This document shows positions 27,560 to 37,155 of a stretch of DNA of 64,000 nt, in pieces. This stretch comes from Pseudomonas sp. TCU-HL1 (lineage in GTDB: Bacteria; Pseudomonadota; Gammaproteobacteria; Pseudomonadales; Pseudomonadaceae). A program made the position numbers and the translations under genes. Under the pieces are notes generated by a model. The model saw nothing but the letters and a program-made list of their open reading frames with translations. It was not told the DNA's origin and did no database searches. The stretch covers positions 5,518,001 through 5,582,000 of the forward strand of contig NZ_CP015992.1 of the NCBI RefSeq assembly GCF_001708505.1, in the 5' to 3' direction. Position 1 is the stretch's first letter; each line of letters starts with the position of its first letter.

Positions 27560-28629
27560 CAACCCTGCTCCAGCAGCTGGCGCAGGTCGATCACCGCAGC
27601 GTTGGCGCGAGAGATGTAGTTGGCCATCACCAGCGAATGGTTGGCCAGTACACCGTAGCCGCTGCCATTGAGCACCATGGGGCTCCACAGGGGTTCCTGA
27701 GCGGCCTCCAGCTCACGAATGATCTGGCGCACGCTGATGGTGGCGTTCTTCTTCGCCAGCACGTCGGCGAAGTCGACTTCGATGGCGCGCAAGATGTGGG
27801 ACAGCGCCCAGGCCTGGCCACGGGCTTCGTAGAAGACGTTGTCGATCTGCAGCCAGGGCGTCTCGACGATCTCCTCGCTCACGGCCGGCACCTGACCGGT
27901 GACCGCTGCGGCTTCGGGGCTGATGTCGGTGTTCAGGCGCACCCGGCCGACACTCGCGGACAGGCGTTGGGACAGCGAGCCGAGGCGGGTGGCTACGTCG
28001 CCCAGCCAGTTATTCAAGTTGTCGGCGCGGGTATAGAACTGCGCATTGGGCTGCTTGGGATCGGCCAGACGGGCCAGGTAGCGGTCCAGGGAGCGAATGC
28101 CTTCCTGGTACTCGGACTCGGAGGCCGGCAGCGCCCAACTCTTGTTATCGAAGTTGAAGCGCGGCTCGGCCTTGGCCAGATCCGGGTCCTCGGTGGACTG
28201 GGACTGGGAGCGGGCGAAGTCCTTGCGCAGGGCGCGGGACAGGTCGCGCACCTGGACCAGTACGCCGTATTCCCAGCTGGGCATGTTGTCCAGCCACAAG
28301 CCGGGCGGGGCCAGGTCGTTGGACAGATAGCCGCCGCTCTTGTCGAGCAGGGTCTGACTCACCGTCTTGAGGGTTTCCACGGTGGTGTAGCCGCTGACCA
28401 TCTGGCGACCTGCACGCTCAGCGGCGGCCTGGGCGTTCTGCTGCACCGGGAAGAGGTCGGGTTCGCGGCTCCAGTACCAGCCCACCACGACGCAGGCCAG
28501 CAGGTAGATCAGCAGCAGGCTGCCGAGGGCGCGGCTCAGCCACATGCCACCGAAGTAGCTGCGCACATCGTCAACCGAGTCATCGACGCGCTCGCGTGCG
28601 TCGCCCATACGCTTCTTCCAGTCCAGCAT
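27559..28629 (-). CDS. DUF2333 family inner-membrane protein
   Basis: The 356-residue protein has an N-terminal cytoplasmic segment of about 28 charged residues and one membrane helix (LGSLLLIYLLACVVVGWYW). A large periplasmic domain follows, with the conserved-looking phrases DLAPPGLWLDNMPSWEYG and WAMSxxL-like stretches (actual QAWALSHILRAIEVDF). It belongs to DUF2333, which has no known function. AAGGAC precedes the ATG at 28629, and an upstream in-frame start lacks this. It overlaps the NUDIX gene by one base. Confidence 0.85.
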   Translation of the reverse strand: MLDWKKRMGDARERVDDSVDDVRSYFGGMWLSRALGSLLLIYLLACVVVGWYWSREPDLFPVQQNAQAAAERAGRQMVSGYTTVETLKTVSQTLLDKSGGYLSNDLAPPGLWLDNMPSWEYGVLVQVRDLSRALRKDFARSQSQSTEDPDLAKAEPRFNFDNKSWALPASESEYQEGIRSLDRYLARLADPKQPNAQFYTRADNLNNWLGDVATRLGSLSQRLSASVGRVRLNTDISPEAAAVTGQVPAVSEEIVETPWLQIDNVFYEARGQAWALSHILRAIEVDFADVLAKKNATISVRQIIRELEAAQEPLWSPMVLNGSGYGVLANHSLVMANYISRANAAVIDLRQLLEQG

Positions 28630-28931
28630 GGCAGTGTCCTTCAGATTTCGATCAACACGTGATGATTCGACCACGATCCGCCAAGGCGGTTGTGACCAGG
28701 TTATGCACTATAAGGGAAGCGCAGGCGCGGCGCAGTGGCCGCGCGCCAAACCATCCGCCGGTCCGCGCAAGCGTTTTCGTGACCTTGTCCACCTGTTGAC
28801 GATATTTACCGGACGTATCGCACGAATCCGGGACAGATGGCACTGGCGTACCTTCGTCAAGGTGATAGCATGGCGCCATCATACAGGTCGTCCCCAGACG
28901 CCAGCCGACAGTCCTCACAAGAAGCCGGGCC
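28630..28931. other. Divergent intergenic region between DUF2333 gene and gcbA
   Basis: About 300 bases that should hold both promoters. TTGACG at about 28797 could be a -35 for gcbA, but I see no well-spaced -10. A short palindrome ATGGCGCCAT lies at about 28869. No coding frame or RNA gene is convincing. Confidence 0.3.
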
Positions 28932-30539
28932 ATGACCGAGCACGAAGACCCCAGCCGCGACCGACTCAAAAACCACTTCGCCCAACGGGTGATCAACCAG
29001 GCGCGGCAGGTGCTGGAAATCTGGCAGCGCTTGCAGCGCAGCGAGTGGAGCGCGGCCTGCATGGCCGAGCTGGGCGAGGCCAGCCTCAACCTGCAGCGCT
29101 ACGCGGAACGCTTCGAACAGCCCGAGCACACCCGCCTGGCGGCGGCCATCGGCAATTGCCTGCGCGGCGTGGAGGAAAACCGTGGGCGGCTGTCCAGCGA
29201 CCTGATCACCGAACTCAGCCTGTTGATGCAGCGCCTGTCGAGCACTGGGCTGCGCCAGGGCGACCAGTTCGAGCAGACCTTCCTGCCGCCCCTGCGCAAA
29301 CCGGTGTACCTGGCACTGGAGGGCCCGGACCGCGCCGAGCGCCTGGCCCAGCAACTGGAATTCTTCGGCCTCAACGCCCAACGTTGTGAAAGCGCCAACG
29401 CCTTTCGCTCGGCCATGGCCGAGCGGCACCCATCGGCGATCATCCTGGAAGTGGGCTTCTCCGGCCCGGGCCGGGGCCTGGAGTTGGCGCGCGAAGCCCA
29501 GCAGGGCCTGGAACAGAAGCTGCCAATCATTTTCTTCAGCCATGAAGAAGCCAATGCCCCGACCCGGCTGGCCGCTGTGCGCGCCGGGGGCCAGGAGTTC
29601 TTCACCGGCGCCCTGGATGCCTCCAGCCTGTTGGAGAAGCTGGAAACCCTGACCCGCACCGCTCACTACGACCCCTTCAAGGTGCTGGTGGTGGACGACT
29701 CCCGCGCCCAGGCCACGCACACCGAGCTGACCCTCAACTCCGCCGGCATCGTCACACGTGCCATCACCGAACCGGTGCAGGCCCTGCTGGCCCTGGCCGA
29801 ATTCCAGCCGGACCTGATCATCCTCGACATGTACATGCCCGAATGCCTGGGCACCGAACTTGCCAAGGTGATCCGCCAGCACGAGCGCTATGTCAGCGTG
29901 CCGATCATCTACCTGTCGGCCGAGGACGACCTCAACAAGCAACTGGACGCGATGAGCGAAGGCGGCGACGACTTCCTCACCAAGCCGATCAAGCCGCGCC
30001 ACCTGATCGCCACCGTGCGCACCCGCGCCAAGCGCGCGCGCAGCCTGAAGGCGCGCATGGTGCGCGACAGCCTCACCGGCCTGTTCAACCACACCCACAC
30101 GCTGCAGTTGCTGGAAGACGCCAGCTCCCGCGCACGCCGGGAAGGCAAGCCGCTGTGCTTTGCCATGCTCGACATCGACCACTTCAAGAAGGTCAACGAC
30201 ACGTTCGGCCACCCCATGGGCGACCGGGTGATCAAGAGCCTGGCCCTCTTCCTCAAGCAGCGCCTGCGCAAGACCGACCATATCGGCCGTTACGGCGGCG
30301 AGGAATTCGCCGTGGTGCTGCCCGATACCGACCTGGATGCCGCGCACCGCGTGCTGGACGAAATTCGTCGCCGCTTCGCCGAAATCCGCTACCCGGCGCA
30401 ACCCCACGACCTGTCCTGCACCTTCAGCTGCGGCATCGCCCAATTGCAGGACGACCCGGACATCAACCAGCTGTCCAAGCAGGCCGACGAAGCGCTCTAT
30501 CGCGCCAAGCACGGCGGTCGCAACCGGGTAGAGCGCTGA
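28932..30539 (+). CDS. gcbA: Diguanylate cyclase response regulator GcbA (AdcA)
   Basis: The 535-residue cytoplasmic protein makes cyclic-di-GMP and promotes early surface attachment in pseudomonads. It has a helical N-terminal segment, a degenerate receiver (about 125-240) and a second intact receiver (about 250-370). A GGDEF domain follows, with GGEEF at 455-459 and the inhibitory I-site RKTD at 446-449. The first receiver lacks the acidic pair and has Glu (ILEVGF) where the phospho-Asp should be. The second has LVVDDS, ILDMYMP and TKP. The layout resembles PleD. The name rests on gene order with ctpL downstream. Confidence 0.88.
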   Translation: MTEHEDPSRDRLKNHFAQRVINQARQVLEIWQRLQRSEWSAACMAELGEASLNLQRYAERFEQPEHTRLAAAIGNCLRGVEENRGRLSSDLITELSLLMQRLSSTGLRQGDQFEQTFLPPLRKPVYLALEGPDRAERLAQQLEFFGLNAQRCESANAFRSAMAERHPSAIILEVGFSGPGRGLELAREAQQGLEQKLPIIFFSHEEANAPTRLAAVRAGGQEFFTGALDASSLLEKLETLTRTAHYDPFKVLVVDDSRAQATHTELTLNSAGIVTRAITEPVQALLALAEFQPDLIILDMYMPECLGTELAKVIRQHERYVSVPIIYLSAEDDLNKQLDAMSEGGDDFLTKPIKPRHLIATVRTRAKRARSLKARMVRDSLTGLFNHTHTLQLLEDASSRARREGKPLCFAMLDIDHFKKVNDTFGHPMGDRVIKSLALFLKQRLRKTDHIGRYGGEEFAVVLPDTDLDAAHRVLDEIRRRFAEIRYPAQPHDLSCTFSCGIAQLQDDPDINQLSKQADEALYRAKHGGRNRVER

Positions 30540-30553
30540 CCGACCGAAGCCCG

Positions 30554-30587
30554 CCGTCACGGGACTGTCACCGAACAGCAATATCAT
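30554..30587 (+). promoter_or_regulatory. Pho box and -10 of ctpL
   Basis: CCGTCAC and CTGTCAC are spaced by exactly four bases (30554-30571). This agrees with the PhoB consensus CTGTCAT-N4-CTGTCAT. A -10-like TATCAT follows ten bases later (30582-30587), the spacing used at PhoB promoters, where the box replaces the -35. The ctpL ATG is 75 bases downstream of the -10. Confidence 0.75.
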
Positions 30588-30662
30588 CTGGCCATCTCCC
30601 AGAGCCGGTTCTCGGGCGCACGCGCGATCGAGTGCCGGCTATCTGTAGTCTGCGAGGACCCG

Positions 30663-32627
30663 ATGCGCCTGAAACTGCTCACCAATCTCATCACCCTGTT
30701 GCTGGTCACCGTGTGCCTGGCGCTGGGGGCCACGCTCTGGTGGTCGCAACACGCACTGGAGCGGCCCTATCAGTTGATGGAGCAGTACCTGGAACTGGCC
30801 CAGCGTTTTCGCACCGAAGTGGCGGACAACGTCCAGGACTACCTCAATAGTGGCGACGCTCTGCGCCACAGCGCCGCCAGCCAGGGCATCGACAGCCTGG
30901 AGCAACGCCTCGGCCAGCTCCCCGAGGCCCTCACCGATGAGCTGCGCCCCAGCTTCGACGAACTGCGCGAGTTCACCCGCAGTGAATTGCTGGGTGCCGG
31001 CAAGCTGGCGGGCGATCCCCAGGGCCTGTTGATCCAGGCCGAGCGGGAAATCGCCGGCGCGCTGGACCAGCTCGCCCACTACGCCACGTCTGCCAGCAGC
31101 CCAACGGCCAGCGACTACCGCCCGCCGCTGTTCGCCGCCGCGCAGCACCTCAACCGCCTCAGCCAGGCGCGCGCCAAGCTGGTGGCCAGCGGCCGCGACG
31201 AGCTGGCGGCTGACGTCGAACGTGAACTGGAAGCCCTGAGCCGCGACAGCGCCCAGCTCGACCAACTGCCCCTGCTCGGCGTGGCCGACAGCAGCAGTTC
31301 GGCTGCCGACGACTTCGCCGCCATGATGGGCCTGGAAAACAGTGGCGACACCAGCCAGGCCGAGGACCAGGGCATTGCCCTCAAGCGCGAGCTGTCCAGC
31401 CTGCTCAAGCGCTATCCCGGTGAGCTGGCACGCACCCGCGAATTGATCCAGCGTCGCGCCGAACTGGCCGCCGCCACCGCGCAACGGGTGGACGCCCTGC
31501 AAGTCGCCCTCGCCGCCCTGGAACCTCAGGTACGCGCTGAGCACGGCCGAATCCAGGGCGAAGTCCGTCTGATACTGGGCCTGATGATCGGCCTGATCCT
31601 GCTGATCGCCTTGTGCATCGACCGCATCCAGCGCCGTCTGACCCAGGTGCTCGGGCGATTGGTCAGCGCCCTGGGCGCCTGGGCCGCTGGCGACTTCAGC
31701 CGGCCGATTGCCCTGAACGCCAACACCCTCGACCTGCGCCGCATCGAAGACTCCCTCAACCGCCTGCGCGACTACCTCGGGGAACTGGTAGGCACCATCC
31801 GCCAGCACGCCGAGCGGGTGGCCGGCAGCAGCAGCGCCCTGGCCGACCTGAACAACGGCCTGCACGCCGGCGCCGAAGACCAGGCCGGTGGCACCGCGCA
31901 AATCCGCGATGCGCTGGGCGAACTGGAAAGCACCATCCAGCAGGTAGCCGGCGACGCCAGCCTGGCCGCCGATGCCAGCCGCGATGCCGGACTGGCCGTG
32001 GAACAGGGCCAGCGCGTGATCGATCAGAGCCTGGCCGGCCTGCACCAACTGGTTGGCGAGGTGCAGAACAACGCACAGGCCGTGGAACGCCTGGCCGTAG
32101 AGACCGAAACCATCGACAAGGTTCTGACGGTGATCCGCGGCATTGCCGAGCAAACCAACCTGCTAGCCCTCAACGCCGCCATCGAGGCCGCCCGCGCCGG
32201 GGAAATGGGCCGGGGCTTCGCCGTGGTTGCCGAGGAAGTGCGCTCCCTGTCCCAACGCACCACCGGCGCCACCACGGAAATCCAGCAGTTGATCGCCCGC
32301 CTGCAACAGGCCGCGCGGCAGTCGGTGGAAGCCATGCGTATCCAGGTGGAACACGCCGAGGCCAGCGCCAAACAAGCCGCCGCCGCCGACGGCGCGCTGG
32401 TGGAGGTGGTCAGCGCCATCCGCACCATCGCCAACATGGCCGAGCGCATCGCCGACGCCACGGCCCAGCAGAGTGGCGCCGTCAGCGATATCCGCGATCA
32501 CAGCGAACAGATCCACCAACTGGGCGGCGACAACCTGGCCCGCATCGGCGAGAGCCGCAGCCAGGGCGAGCGCCTGCTGCAATTGGGTGGCGAGCTGCAC
32601 ACGGCGGTGCAGGCCTTCAGGGTGTGA
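30663..32627 (+). CDS. ctpL: Methyl-accepting chemotaxis protein CtpL (phosphate taxis)
   Basis: The 654-residue transducer has a first membrane helix (residues about 5-25), a long helical periplasmic domain (about 30-300), a second helix (LILGLMIGLILLIALC), a HAMP-like segment and the signalling hairpin with EQTNLLALNAAIEAARAGE. CtpL of P. aeruginosa mediates attraction to inorganic phosphate, by established work through the phosphate-binding protein PstS, and is induced by phosphate limitation. The Pho box just upstream agrees with this. Assignment rests on the helical sensor domain, the neighbours gcbA and dsbD, and that box. Confidence 0.87.
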   Translation: MRLKLLTNLITLLLVTVCLALGATLWWSQHALERPYQLMEQYLELAQRFRTEVADNVQDYLNSGDALRHSAASQGIDSLEQRLGQLPEALTDELRPSFDELREFTRSELLGAGKLAGDPQGLLIQAEREIAGALDQLAHYATSASSPTASDYRPPLFAAAQHLNRLSQARAKLVASGRDELAADVERELEALSRDSAQLDQLPLLGVADSSSSAADDFAAMMGLENSGDTSQAEDQGIALKRELSSLLKRYPGELARTRELIQRRAELAAATAQRVDALQVALAALEPQVRAEHGRIQGEVRLILGLMIGLILLIALCIDRIQRRLTQVLGRLVSALGAWAAGDFSRPIALNANTLDLRRIEDSLNRLRDYLGELVGTIRQHAERVAGSSSALADLNNGLHAGAEDQAGGTAQIRDALGELESTIQQVAGDASLAADASRDAGLAVEQGQRVIDQSLAGLHQLVGEVQNNAQAVERLAVETETIDKVLTVIRGIAEQTNLLALNAAIEAARAGEMGRGFAVVAEEVRSLSQRTTGATTEIQQLIARLQQAARQSVEAMRIQVEHAEASAKQAAAADGALVEVVSAIRTIANMAERIADATAQQSGAVSDIRDHSEQIHQLGGDNLARIGESRSQGERLLQLGGELHTAVQAFRV

Positions 32628-32826
32628 GCCGCACGCGACCTATTGTCGCGCTCGACCACCGGCCAGACTCATCCGCAAGGTGCCGGGCGGCATTCCGCTT
32701 CAGCCCACCGACCGGAGCCACGCCCGTGACCATTTGGTCAGGTGACAAAACCGCTTACAGCACGGAGCCTGCAGGAAACCGTCGAGGTTCGCTATGATGC
32801 GGGCATTTTCTACCCAAGAGACCTCC

Positions 32827-34605
32827 ATGCGCCGCCTGCTGAGCCTGATTCTGTTGCTGGTGGCCCTGCCCGCTGCCGCAGGGTTGCTGGACAACCGCCC
32901 GAGCCCGAACCTGGGTGCCTCCCTCAATAACAGTGGCGACTTCCTGCCGGTGCGCGAGGCCTTCCGCCTCAGCCTGGTGGAAAGCACGCCCACGTCGGTG
33001 AAACTGCGCTTCACCAATGCCGAGGGCTACTACCTCTATCGGCATCGTTTCCAGTTCCGCGCCGAGCCCGCCGACAGCGGCCTGGGCCAGCCGGTACTGC
33101 CCGCCGGCAAGCACAAGACCGACGAATTCTTCGGCGACGTCGAGGTGTACTACGGCGTAACCGACGTCGTCCTGCCGCTGGACCCGGCCCGCAAGGCTCC
33201 CACCGAGCTGCGCGTCACCTATCAGGGCTGCGCCGACAAGGGCCTGTGCTATCCGCCGGAAACCGAGGTGATTGCACTGGCCGAAAGCGCAGCCGCCGGC
33301 GACGGCGGCCAATCCGGTAACGGCGCCGTGGGCAAGGCCTGGAGCTGGCATGAACTGGCGCTGTTCTTCCTCGCCGGCCTTGGGCTGACCTTCACACCCT
33401 GCGCGCTGCCGATGCTGCCGATCCTGTCCGGCGTGGTACTGCGCGGCCAGGCGGGCGGCAGCCGCGGCCTGGTGCTATCGCTGGCCTACGTGCTGCCGAT
33501 GGCGGCCTGCTTCGCCCTGCTGGGCGCGCTGATGGGTGTGTTCGGTGCCGAACTCAACCTCCAGGCACGACTGCAATCCCCGTGGGTACTGGTGCCCTTC
33601 GCGGCGTTCTTCACCGCCTTTGCGCTGGCCATGTTCGGTCTCTACGAACTGCGCCTGCCGCGCTTCATCAGCGGCCCGCTGGATACCCTGGCCGGCAGCA
33701 CCAAGGGCGGCTCCATCTGGAGTGCGGCCCTGCTCGGCGTGGTCTCCAGCCTGCTGGTTTCCCCCTGCGTTTCCGCGCCGCTGGCCGGCGCCCTGCTCTA
33801 TATCAGTGCAAGCGGAGATGCCCTGGGTGGCGGCCTGAAACTCTTCGCCCTAGGCCTGGGCATGGGCGCCCCGCTAGTGCTCTTCGCCACCGGCGGCGGC
33901 GCACTGCTGCCCAAGGCCGGGCAGTGGATGGTCAGCGTGCGCAACGCCTTCGGTGTGCTGCTGCTGGCCGTGGCCGTGTGGATGCTCGAACGCGTCCTGC
34001 CCGGCCCACTGGCACTGGGCCTCTGGGGGCTGCTGGCGGGTGGCGTGGCGCTGTTCCTCGGCGCACTGGAATTCACCCCCAAGGCGCCCCGCGAGCGCCT
34101 GGCGCAGCTCGGCGGCCTGGTCTTGCTGGTCTATGCCGTCGCTGCCTGGGCCGGCGCCCTCCAGGGCGAATCCGACCCGCTGCGTCCGCTGGGCCGTGCG
34201 CACCTGGTTGGTGCGCCGACTGCGACGCCGACCGTCGGCGAATGGCAAACCATCAAGACCCCGGCGGAACTCACCGGAGCCCTCGCCGAAGCCAGGGCCT
34301 CTGCCCAGCCCCTGCTGCTGGACTGGTACGCCGACTGGTGCATTAGTTGCAAGGTGATCGAACGTGAAGTCCTCACCGCCACGGAGGTTGCCTCGCAGCT
34401 GGGCGGCTACCGCCTGATCCGCTTCGACATGACCGAGAGCAACGCCGAACAACGCGCCCTGCTCGACCGCTACAAGCTGTTCGGCCCGCCCGCCATCCTC
34501 TTCTTCAACGGCCAGGGTGACGAATTGGCCGATCTGCGTGTCGTAGGTGAAGTCGATGCCAAGGCCTTCGCCGCCCGCCTGCAACAGGCGAACGCATCGC
34601 GCTGA
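32827..34605 (+). CDS. dsbD: Thiol:disulfide interchange protein DsbD
   Basis: The 592-residue inner-membrane protein passes electrons from cytoplasmic thioredoxin to periplasmic disulphide reductants. A signal peptide (LLSLILLLVALPAAAG) leads into the periplasmic alpha domain, with the Cys pair in CADKGLCYPPE. The membrane beta domain has eight helices with the paired cysteines in TFTPCALPML and VSPCVSAPL. The C-terminal gamma domain is thioredoxin-like, with WCISC. The start at 32827 gives the signal peptide immediately, and an earlier in-frame ATG adds a polar stretch. In P. aeruginosa this position is occupied by the paralogue called dipZ. Confidence 0.94.
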   Translation: MRRLLSLILLLVALPAAAGLLDNRPSPNLGASLNNSGDFLPVREAFRLSLVESTPTSVKLRFTNAEGYYLYRHRFQFRAEPADSGLGQPVLPAGKHKTDEFFGDVEVYYGVTDVVLPLDPARKAPTELRVTYQGCADKGLCYPPETEVIALAESAAAGDGGQSGNGAVGKAWSWHELALFFLAGLGLTFTPCALPMLPILSGVVLRGQAGGSRGLVLSLAYVLPMAACFALLGALMGVFGAELNLQARLQSPWVLVPFAAFFTAFALAMFGLYELRLPRFISGPLDTLAGSTKGGSIWSAALLGVVSSLLVSPCVSAPLAGALLYISASGDALGGGLKLFALGLGMGAPLVLFATGGGALLPKAGQWMVSVRNAFGVLLLAVAVWMLERVLPGPLALGLWGLLAGGVALFLGALEFTPKAPRERLAQLGGLVLLVYAVAAWAGALQGESDPLRPLGRAHLVGAPTATPTVGEWQTIKTPAELTGALAEARASAQPLLLDWYADWCISCKVIEREVLTATEVASQLGGYRLIRFDMTESNAEQRALLDRYKLFGPPAILFFNGQGDELADLRVVGEVDAKAFAARLQQANASR

Positions 34606-34727
34606 TGCATGCAACGTCATATATTTGCCGTAAACACCGGGCATCTTGTCGACTATTGTTGGCAACTGGACAGCCTTTCCGGCTATCCGGCATAGTGCCG
34701 CCTGGCCTCCAATAAGGAACACACAGC

Positions 34728-35171
34728 ATGGCCACCCTGCTCGTCCTGCATGGCCCCAACCTCAACCTGCTGGGCACCCGCGAACCCGACAAGTACGGGG
34801 CGACCACCCTGGCCGAGATCAATCAGGACCTGGAGCGCCGCGCCCGTGAGGCGGGCCACCACCTGATGGTCCTGCAGAGCAATGCCGAGTACGAACTGAT
34901 CGACCGGATTCATGCGGCCCGAGGTGAAGGAGTGGACTTCATCCTCATCAATCCTGCTGCTTTCACGCATACAAGTGTCGCCCTACGTGACGCATTGCTC
35001 GCAGTGAGCATCCCATTCATCGAAGTGCACCTGTCCAACGTGCACAAACGAGAACCTTTCCGCCATCACTCCTACTTTTCCGACGTTGCCGTAGGAGTGA
35101 TCTGCGGTCTGGGTGCCACCGGCTACCGCCTGGCCCTGGACGCGGCGCTTGAACACCTTGAACGCCCCTGA
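34728..35171 (+). CDS. aroQ: 3-dehydroquinate dehydratase, type II
   Basis: The 147-residue enzyme catalyses the third step of the shikimate pathway by trans-dehydration of 3-dehydroquinate. Family motifs are LVLHGPNLNLLGTREPDKYG near the N-terminus (with the catalytic Tyr in KYG), NPAAFTHTSVAL, and HLSNVHKREPFRHHS, which contains the catalytic His. Length is normal for the dodecameric type II enzyme. AAGGAA precedes the ATG. It sits just ahead of accB, as in other pseudomonads. Confidence 0.96.
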   Translation: MATLLVLHGPNLNLLGTREPDKYGATTLAEINQDLERRAREAGHHLMVLQSNAEYELIDRIHAARGEGVDFILINPAAFTHTSVALRDALLAVSIPFIEVHLSNVHKREPFRHHSYFSDVAVGVICGLGATGYRLALDAALEHLERP

Positions 35172-35196
35172 CCTCACCCTTGGGAGTTGATGATTG

Positions 35197-35661
35197 ATGG
35201 ATATCCGTAAAGTCAAGAAACTGATCGAACTGCTGGAAGAATCCGGTATCGACGAACTGGAGATCCGCGAGGGCGAAGAGTCCGTGCGCATCAGCCGCCA
35301 TAGCAACAAGGCGATGGCTGCCCAGCCGTTCTACGCCGCCGCCCCCGCGCCGTTTGCTCCTCCGGTCGCTGCCGCCGCTCCGGTTGCTGCCGCTGAAGCC
35401 GCCGCCCCGGCCGCACCGAAGCTGAACGGCAGCGTCGTTCGCTCGCCGATGGTCGGCACCTTCTATCGCGCAGCCTCCCCCACCTCGGGCAACTTCGTCG
35501 AAGTCGGCCAGAGCGTGAAGAAAGGCGACATCCTCTGCATCGTCGAAGCCATGAAGATGATGAACCACATCGAAGCCGAAACCAGCGGCGTGATCGAGTC
35601 CATCCTGGTGGAAAACGGTCAGCCGGTTGAGTACGACCAGCCGCTGTTCACCATCGTCTGA
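35197..35661 (+). CDS. accB: Biotin carboxyl carrier protein of acetyl-CoA carboxylase
   Basis: The 154-residue carrier has an N-terminal dimerising segment (MDIRKVKKLIELLEESG), an Ala/Pro-rich linker (about residues 45-80) and a C-terminal biotinyl domain. The biotinylated residue is Lys120 in EAMKMMN. The ATG at 35197 is preferred over a TTG one codon earlier, and GGGAG lies ten bases upstream. It is 17 bases from accC, and the two form the usual operon for malonyl-CoA formation. Confidence 0.96.
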   Translation: MDIRKVKKLIELLEESGIDELEIREGEESVRISRHSNKAMAAQPFYAAAPAPFAPPVAAAAPVAAAEAAAPAAPKLNGSVVRSPMVGTFYRAASPTSGNFVEVGQSVKKGDILCIVEAMKMMNHIEAETSGVIESILVENGQPVEYDQPLFTIV

Positions 35662-35678
35662 ACCGCGGAGAGCCTGCG

Positions 35679-37028
35679 ATGTTGGAAAAAGTCCTGATCG
35701 CCAACCGTGGCGAGATTGCCCTGCGCATCCTACGCGCCTGCAAGGAGCTGGGCATCAAGACGGTGGCAGTGCACTCCACGGCCGACCGTGAGCTGATGCA
35801 CCTGTCCCTGGCCGACGAGACCGTCTGCATCGGTCCGGCCTCGGCAGCCCAGTCCTACCTGAACATCCCGGCGATCATCAGCGCCGCCGAAGTGACCGGC
35901 GCCACCGCGATCCACCCGGGTTACGGCTTCCTCGCCGAAAACGCCGACTTCGCCGAACAGGTGGAGAAGTCCGGCTTCGCCTTCATCGGCCCGAAAGCCG
36001 ACACCATCCGCCTGATGGGCGACAAGGTGTCTGCCAAGGACGCCATGAAGCGCGCCGGCGTACCGACGGTTCCGGGCTCCGACGGCCCGCTGCCGGAGGA
36101 CGAGGAAACCGCACTGGCCATCGCCCGCGAAGTGGGTTACCCGGTGATCATCAAGGCCGCCGGTGGCGGTGGTGGTCGCGGTATGCGCGTGGTGCTCGAG
36201 GAAGAAGAGCTGATCAAGTCGGCCAAGCTGACCCGAACCGAAGCCGGTGCAGCGTTCGGCAACTCCATGGTCTACCTGGAGAAGTTCCTCACCAATCCGC
36301 GCCACGTCGAAGTGCAGGTCCTGTCCGACGGCCAGGGCAACGCCATTCACCTGGGTGACCGCGACTGCTCCCTGCAGCGCCGCCACCAGAAGGTGCTGGA
36401 AGAAGCCCCAGCCCCGGGCATCGACGAAAAGGCCCGCGCCGAAGTGCTGGACCGCTGCGTCCAGGCCTGTATCGAAATCGGCTACCGCGGCGCCGGCACC
36501 TTCGAGTTCCTTTACGAGAACGGTCGCTTCTACTTCATCGAGATGAACACGCGCGTGCAGGTAGAGCACCCGGTTACCGAAATGGTCACCGGTATCGACA
36601 TCGTCAAGGAAATGCTCAGCATTGCCGCCGGCAACAAGCTGTCGATCAAGCAGGACGACGTGGTCATCCGTGGCCATGCGCTGGAATGCCGGATCAACGC
36701 CGAAGACCCGGATAACTTCATGCCCTGCCCCGGCAAGGTGACTTACTTCCACGCACCGGGCGGTAATGGCGTGCGTGTGGATTCGCACCTGTACAGCGGT
36801 TACGCAGTTCCGCCGAACTACGATTCGCTGATCGGCAAGCTGATCACCTACGGCAACAGCCGCGAAGAAGCCATGGCGCGCATGCGCAATGCGCTGGACG
36901 AGATCGTCGTCGACGGGATCAAGACCAACATCCCGCTGCACCGCGACCTCACTCGCGACAAGGGTTTCTGCAAGGGTGGCGTAAACATCCACTACCTGGA
37001 AAAGAAACTCGGCATGGATAAGCACTGA
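35679..37028 (+). CDS. accC: Biotin carboxylase subunit of acetyl-CoA carboxylase
   Basis: The 449-residue ATP-grasp enzyme carboxylates the biotin on AccB using bicarbonate and ATP. It has the N-terminal pre-ATP-grasp fold (KVLIANRGEIALRILRA), the glycine-rich loop KAAGGGGGRGMRVV, the catalytic stretch EMNTRVQVEHPVTEM, and the C-terminal biotin carboxylase domain. Length is as expected (about 449). A terminator lies 28 bases downstream, so the accBC unit ends here. Confidence 0.97.
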   Translation: MLEKVLIANRGEIALRILRACKELGIKTVAVHSTADRELMHLSLADETVCIGPASAAQSYLNIPAIISAAEVTGATAIHPGYGFLAENADFAEQVEKSGFAFIGPKADTIRLMGDKVSAKDAMKRAGVPTVPGSDGPLPEDEETALAIAREVGYPVIIKAAGGGGGRGMRVVLEEEELIKSAKLTRTEAGAAFGNSMVYLEKFLTNPRHVEVQVLSDGQGNAIHLGDRDCSLQRRHQKVLEEAPAPGIDEKARAEVLDRCVQACIEIGYRGAGTFEFLYENGRFYFIEMNTRVQVEHPVTEMVTGIDIVKEMLSIAAGNKLSIKQDDVVIRGHALECRINAEDPDNFMPCPGKVTYFHAPGGNGVRVDSHLYSGYAVPPNYDSLIGKLITYGNSREEAMARMRNALDEIVVDGIKTNIPLHRDLTRDKGFCKGGVNIHYLEKKLGMDKH

Positions 37029-37056
37029 TCCATACCGGTGCCTGATCCACGACACA

Positions 37057-37087
37057 GGGGCTGCCATATGGCGGCCCTTGTGTTTTT
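37057..37087 (+). terminator. Rho-independent terminator of accBC
   Basis: GGGCTGCC pairs with GGCGGCCC around an ATAT loop. The hairpin is flanked by an A-T and G-T extension and followed by TTGTGTTTTT. Confidence 0.82.
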
Positions 37088-37155
37088 CCAGCCTGTGCTC
37101 AAGTAAGCTTGCGCGCCTGCCGCACGTGCTCGCTGAATTTTCAAGAGGTCCCGCC

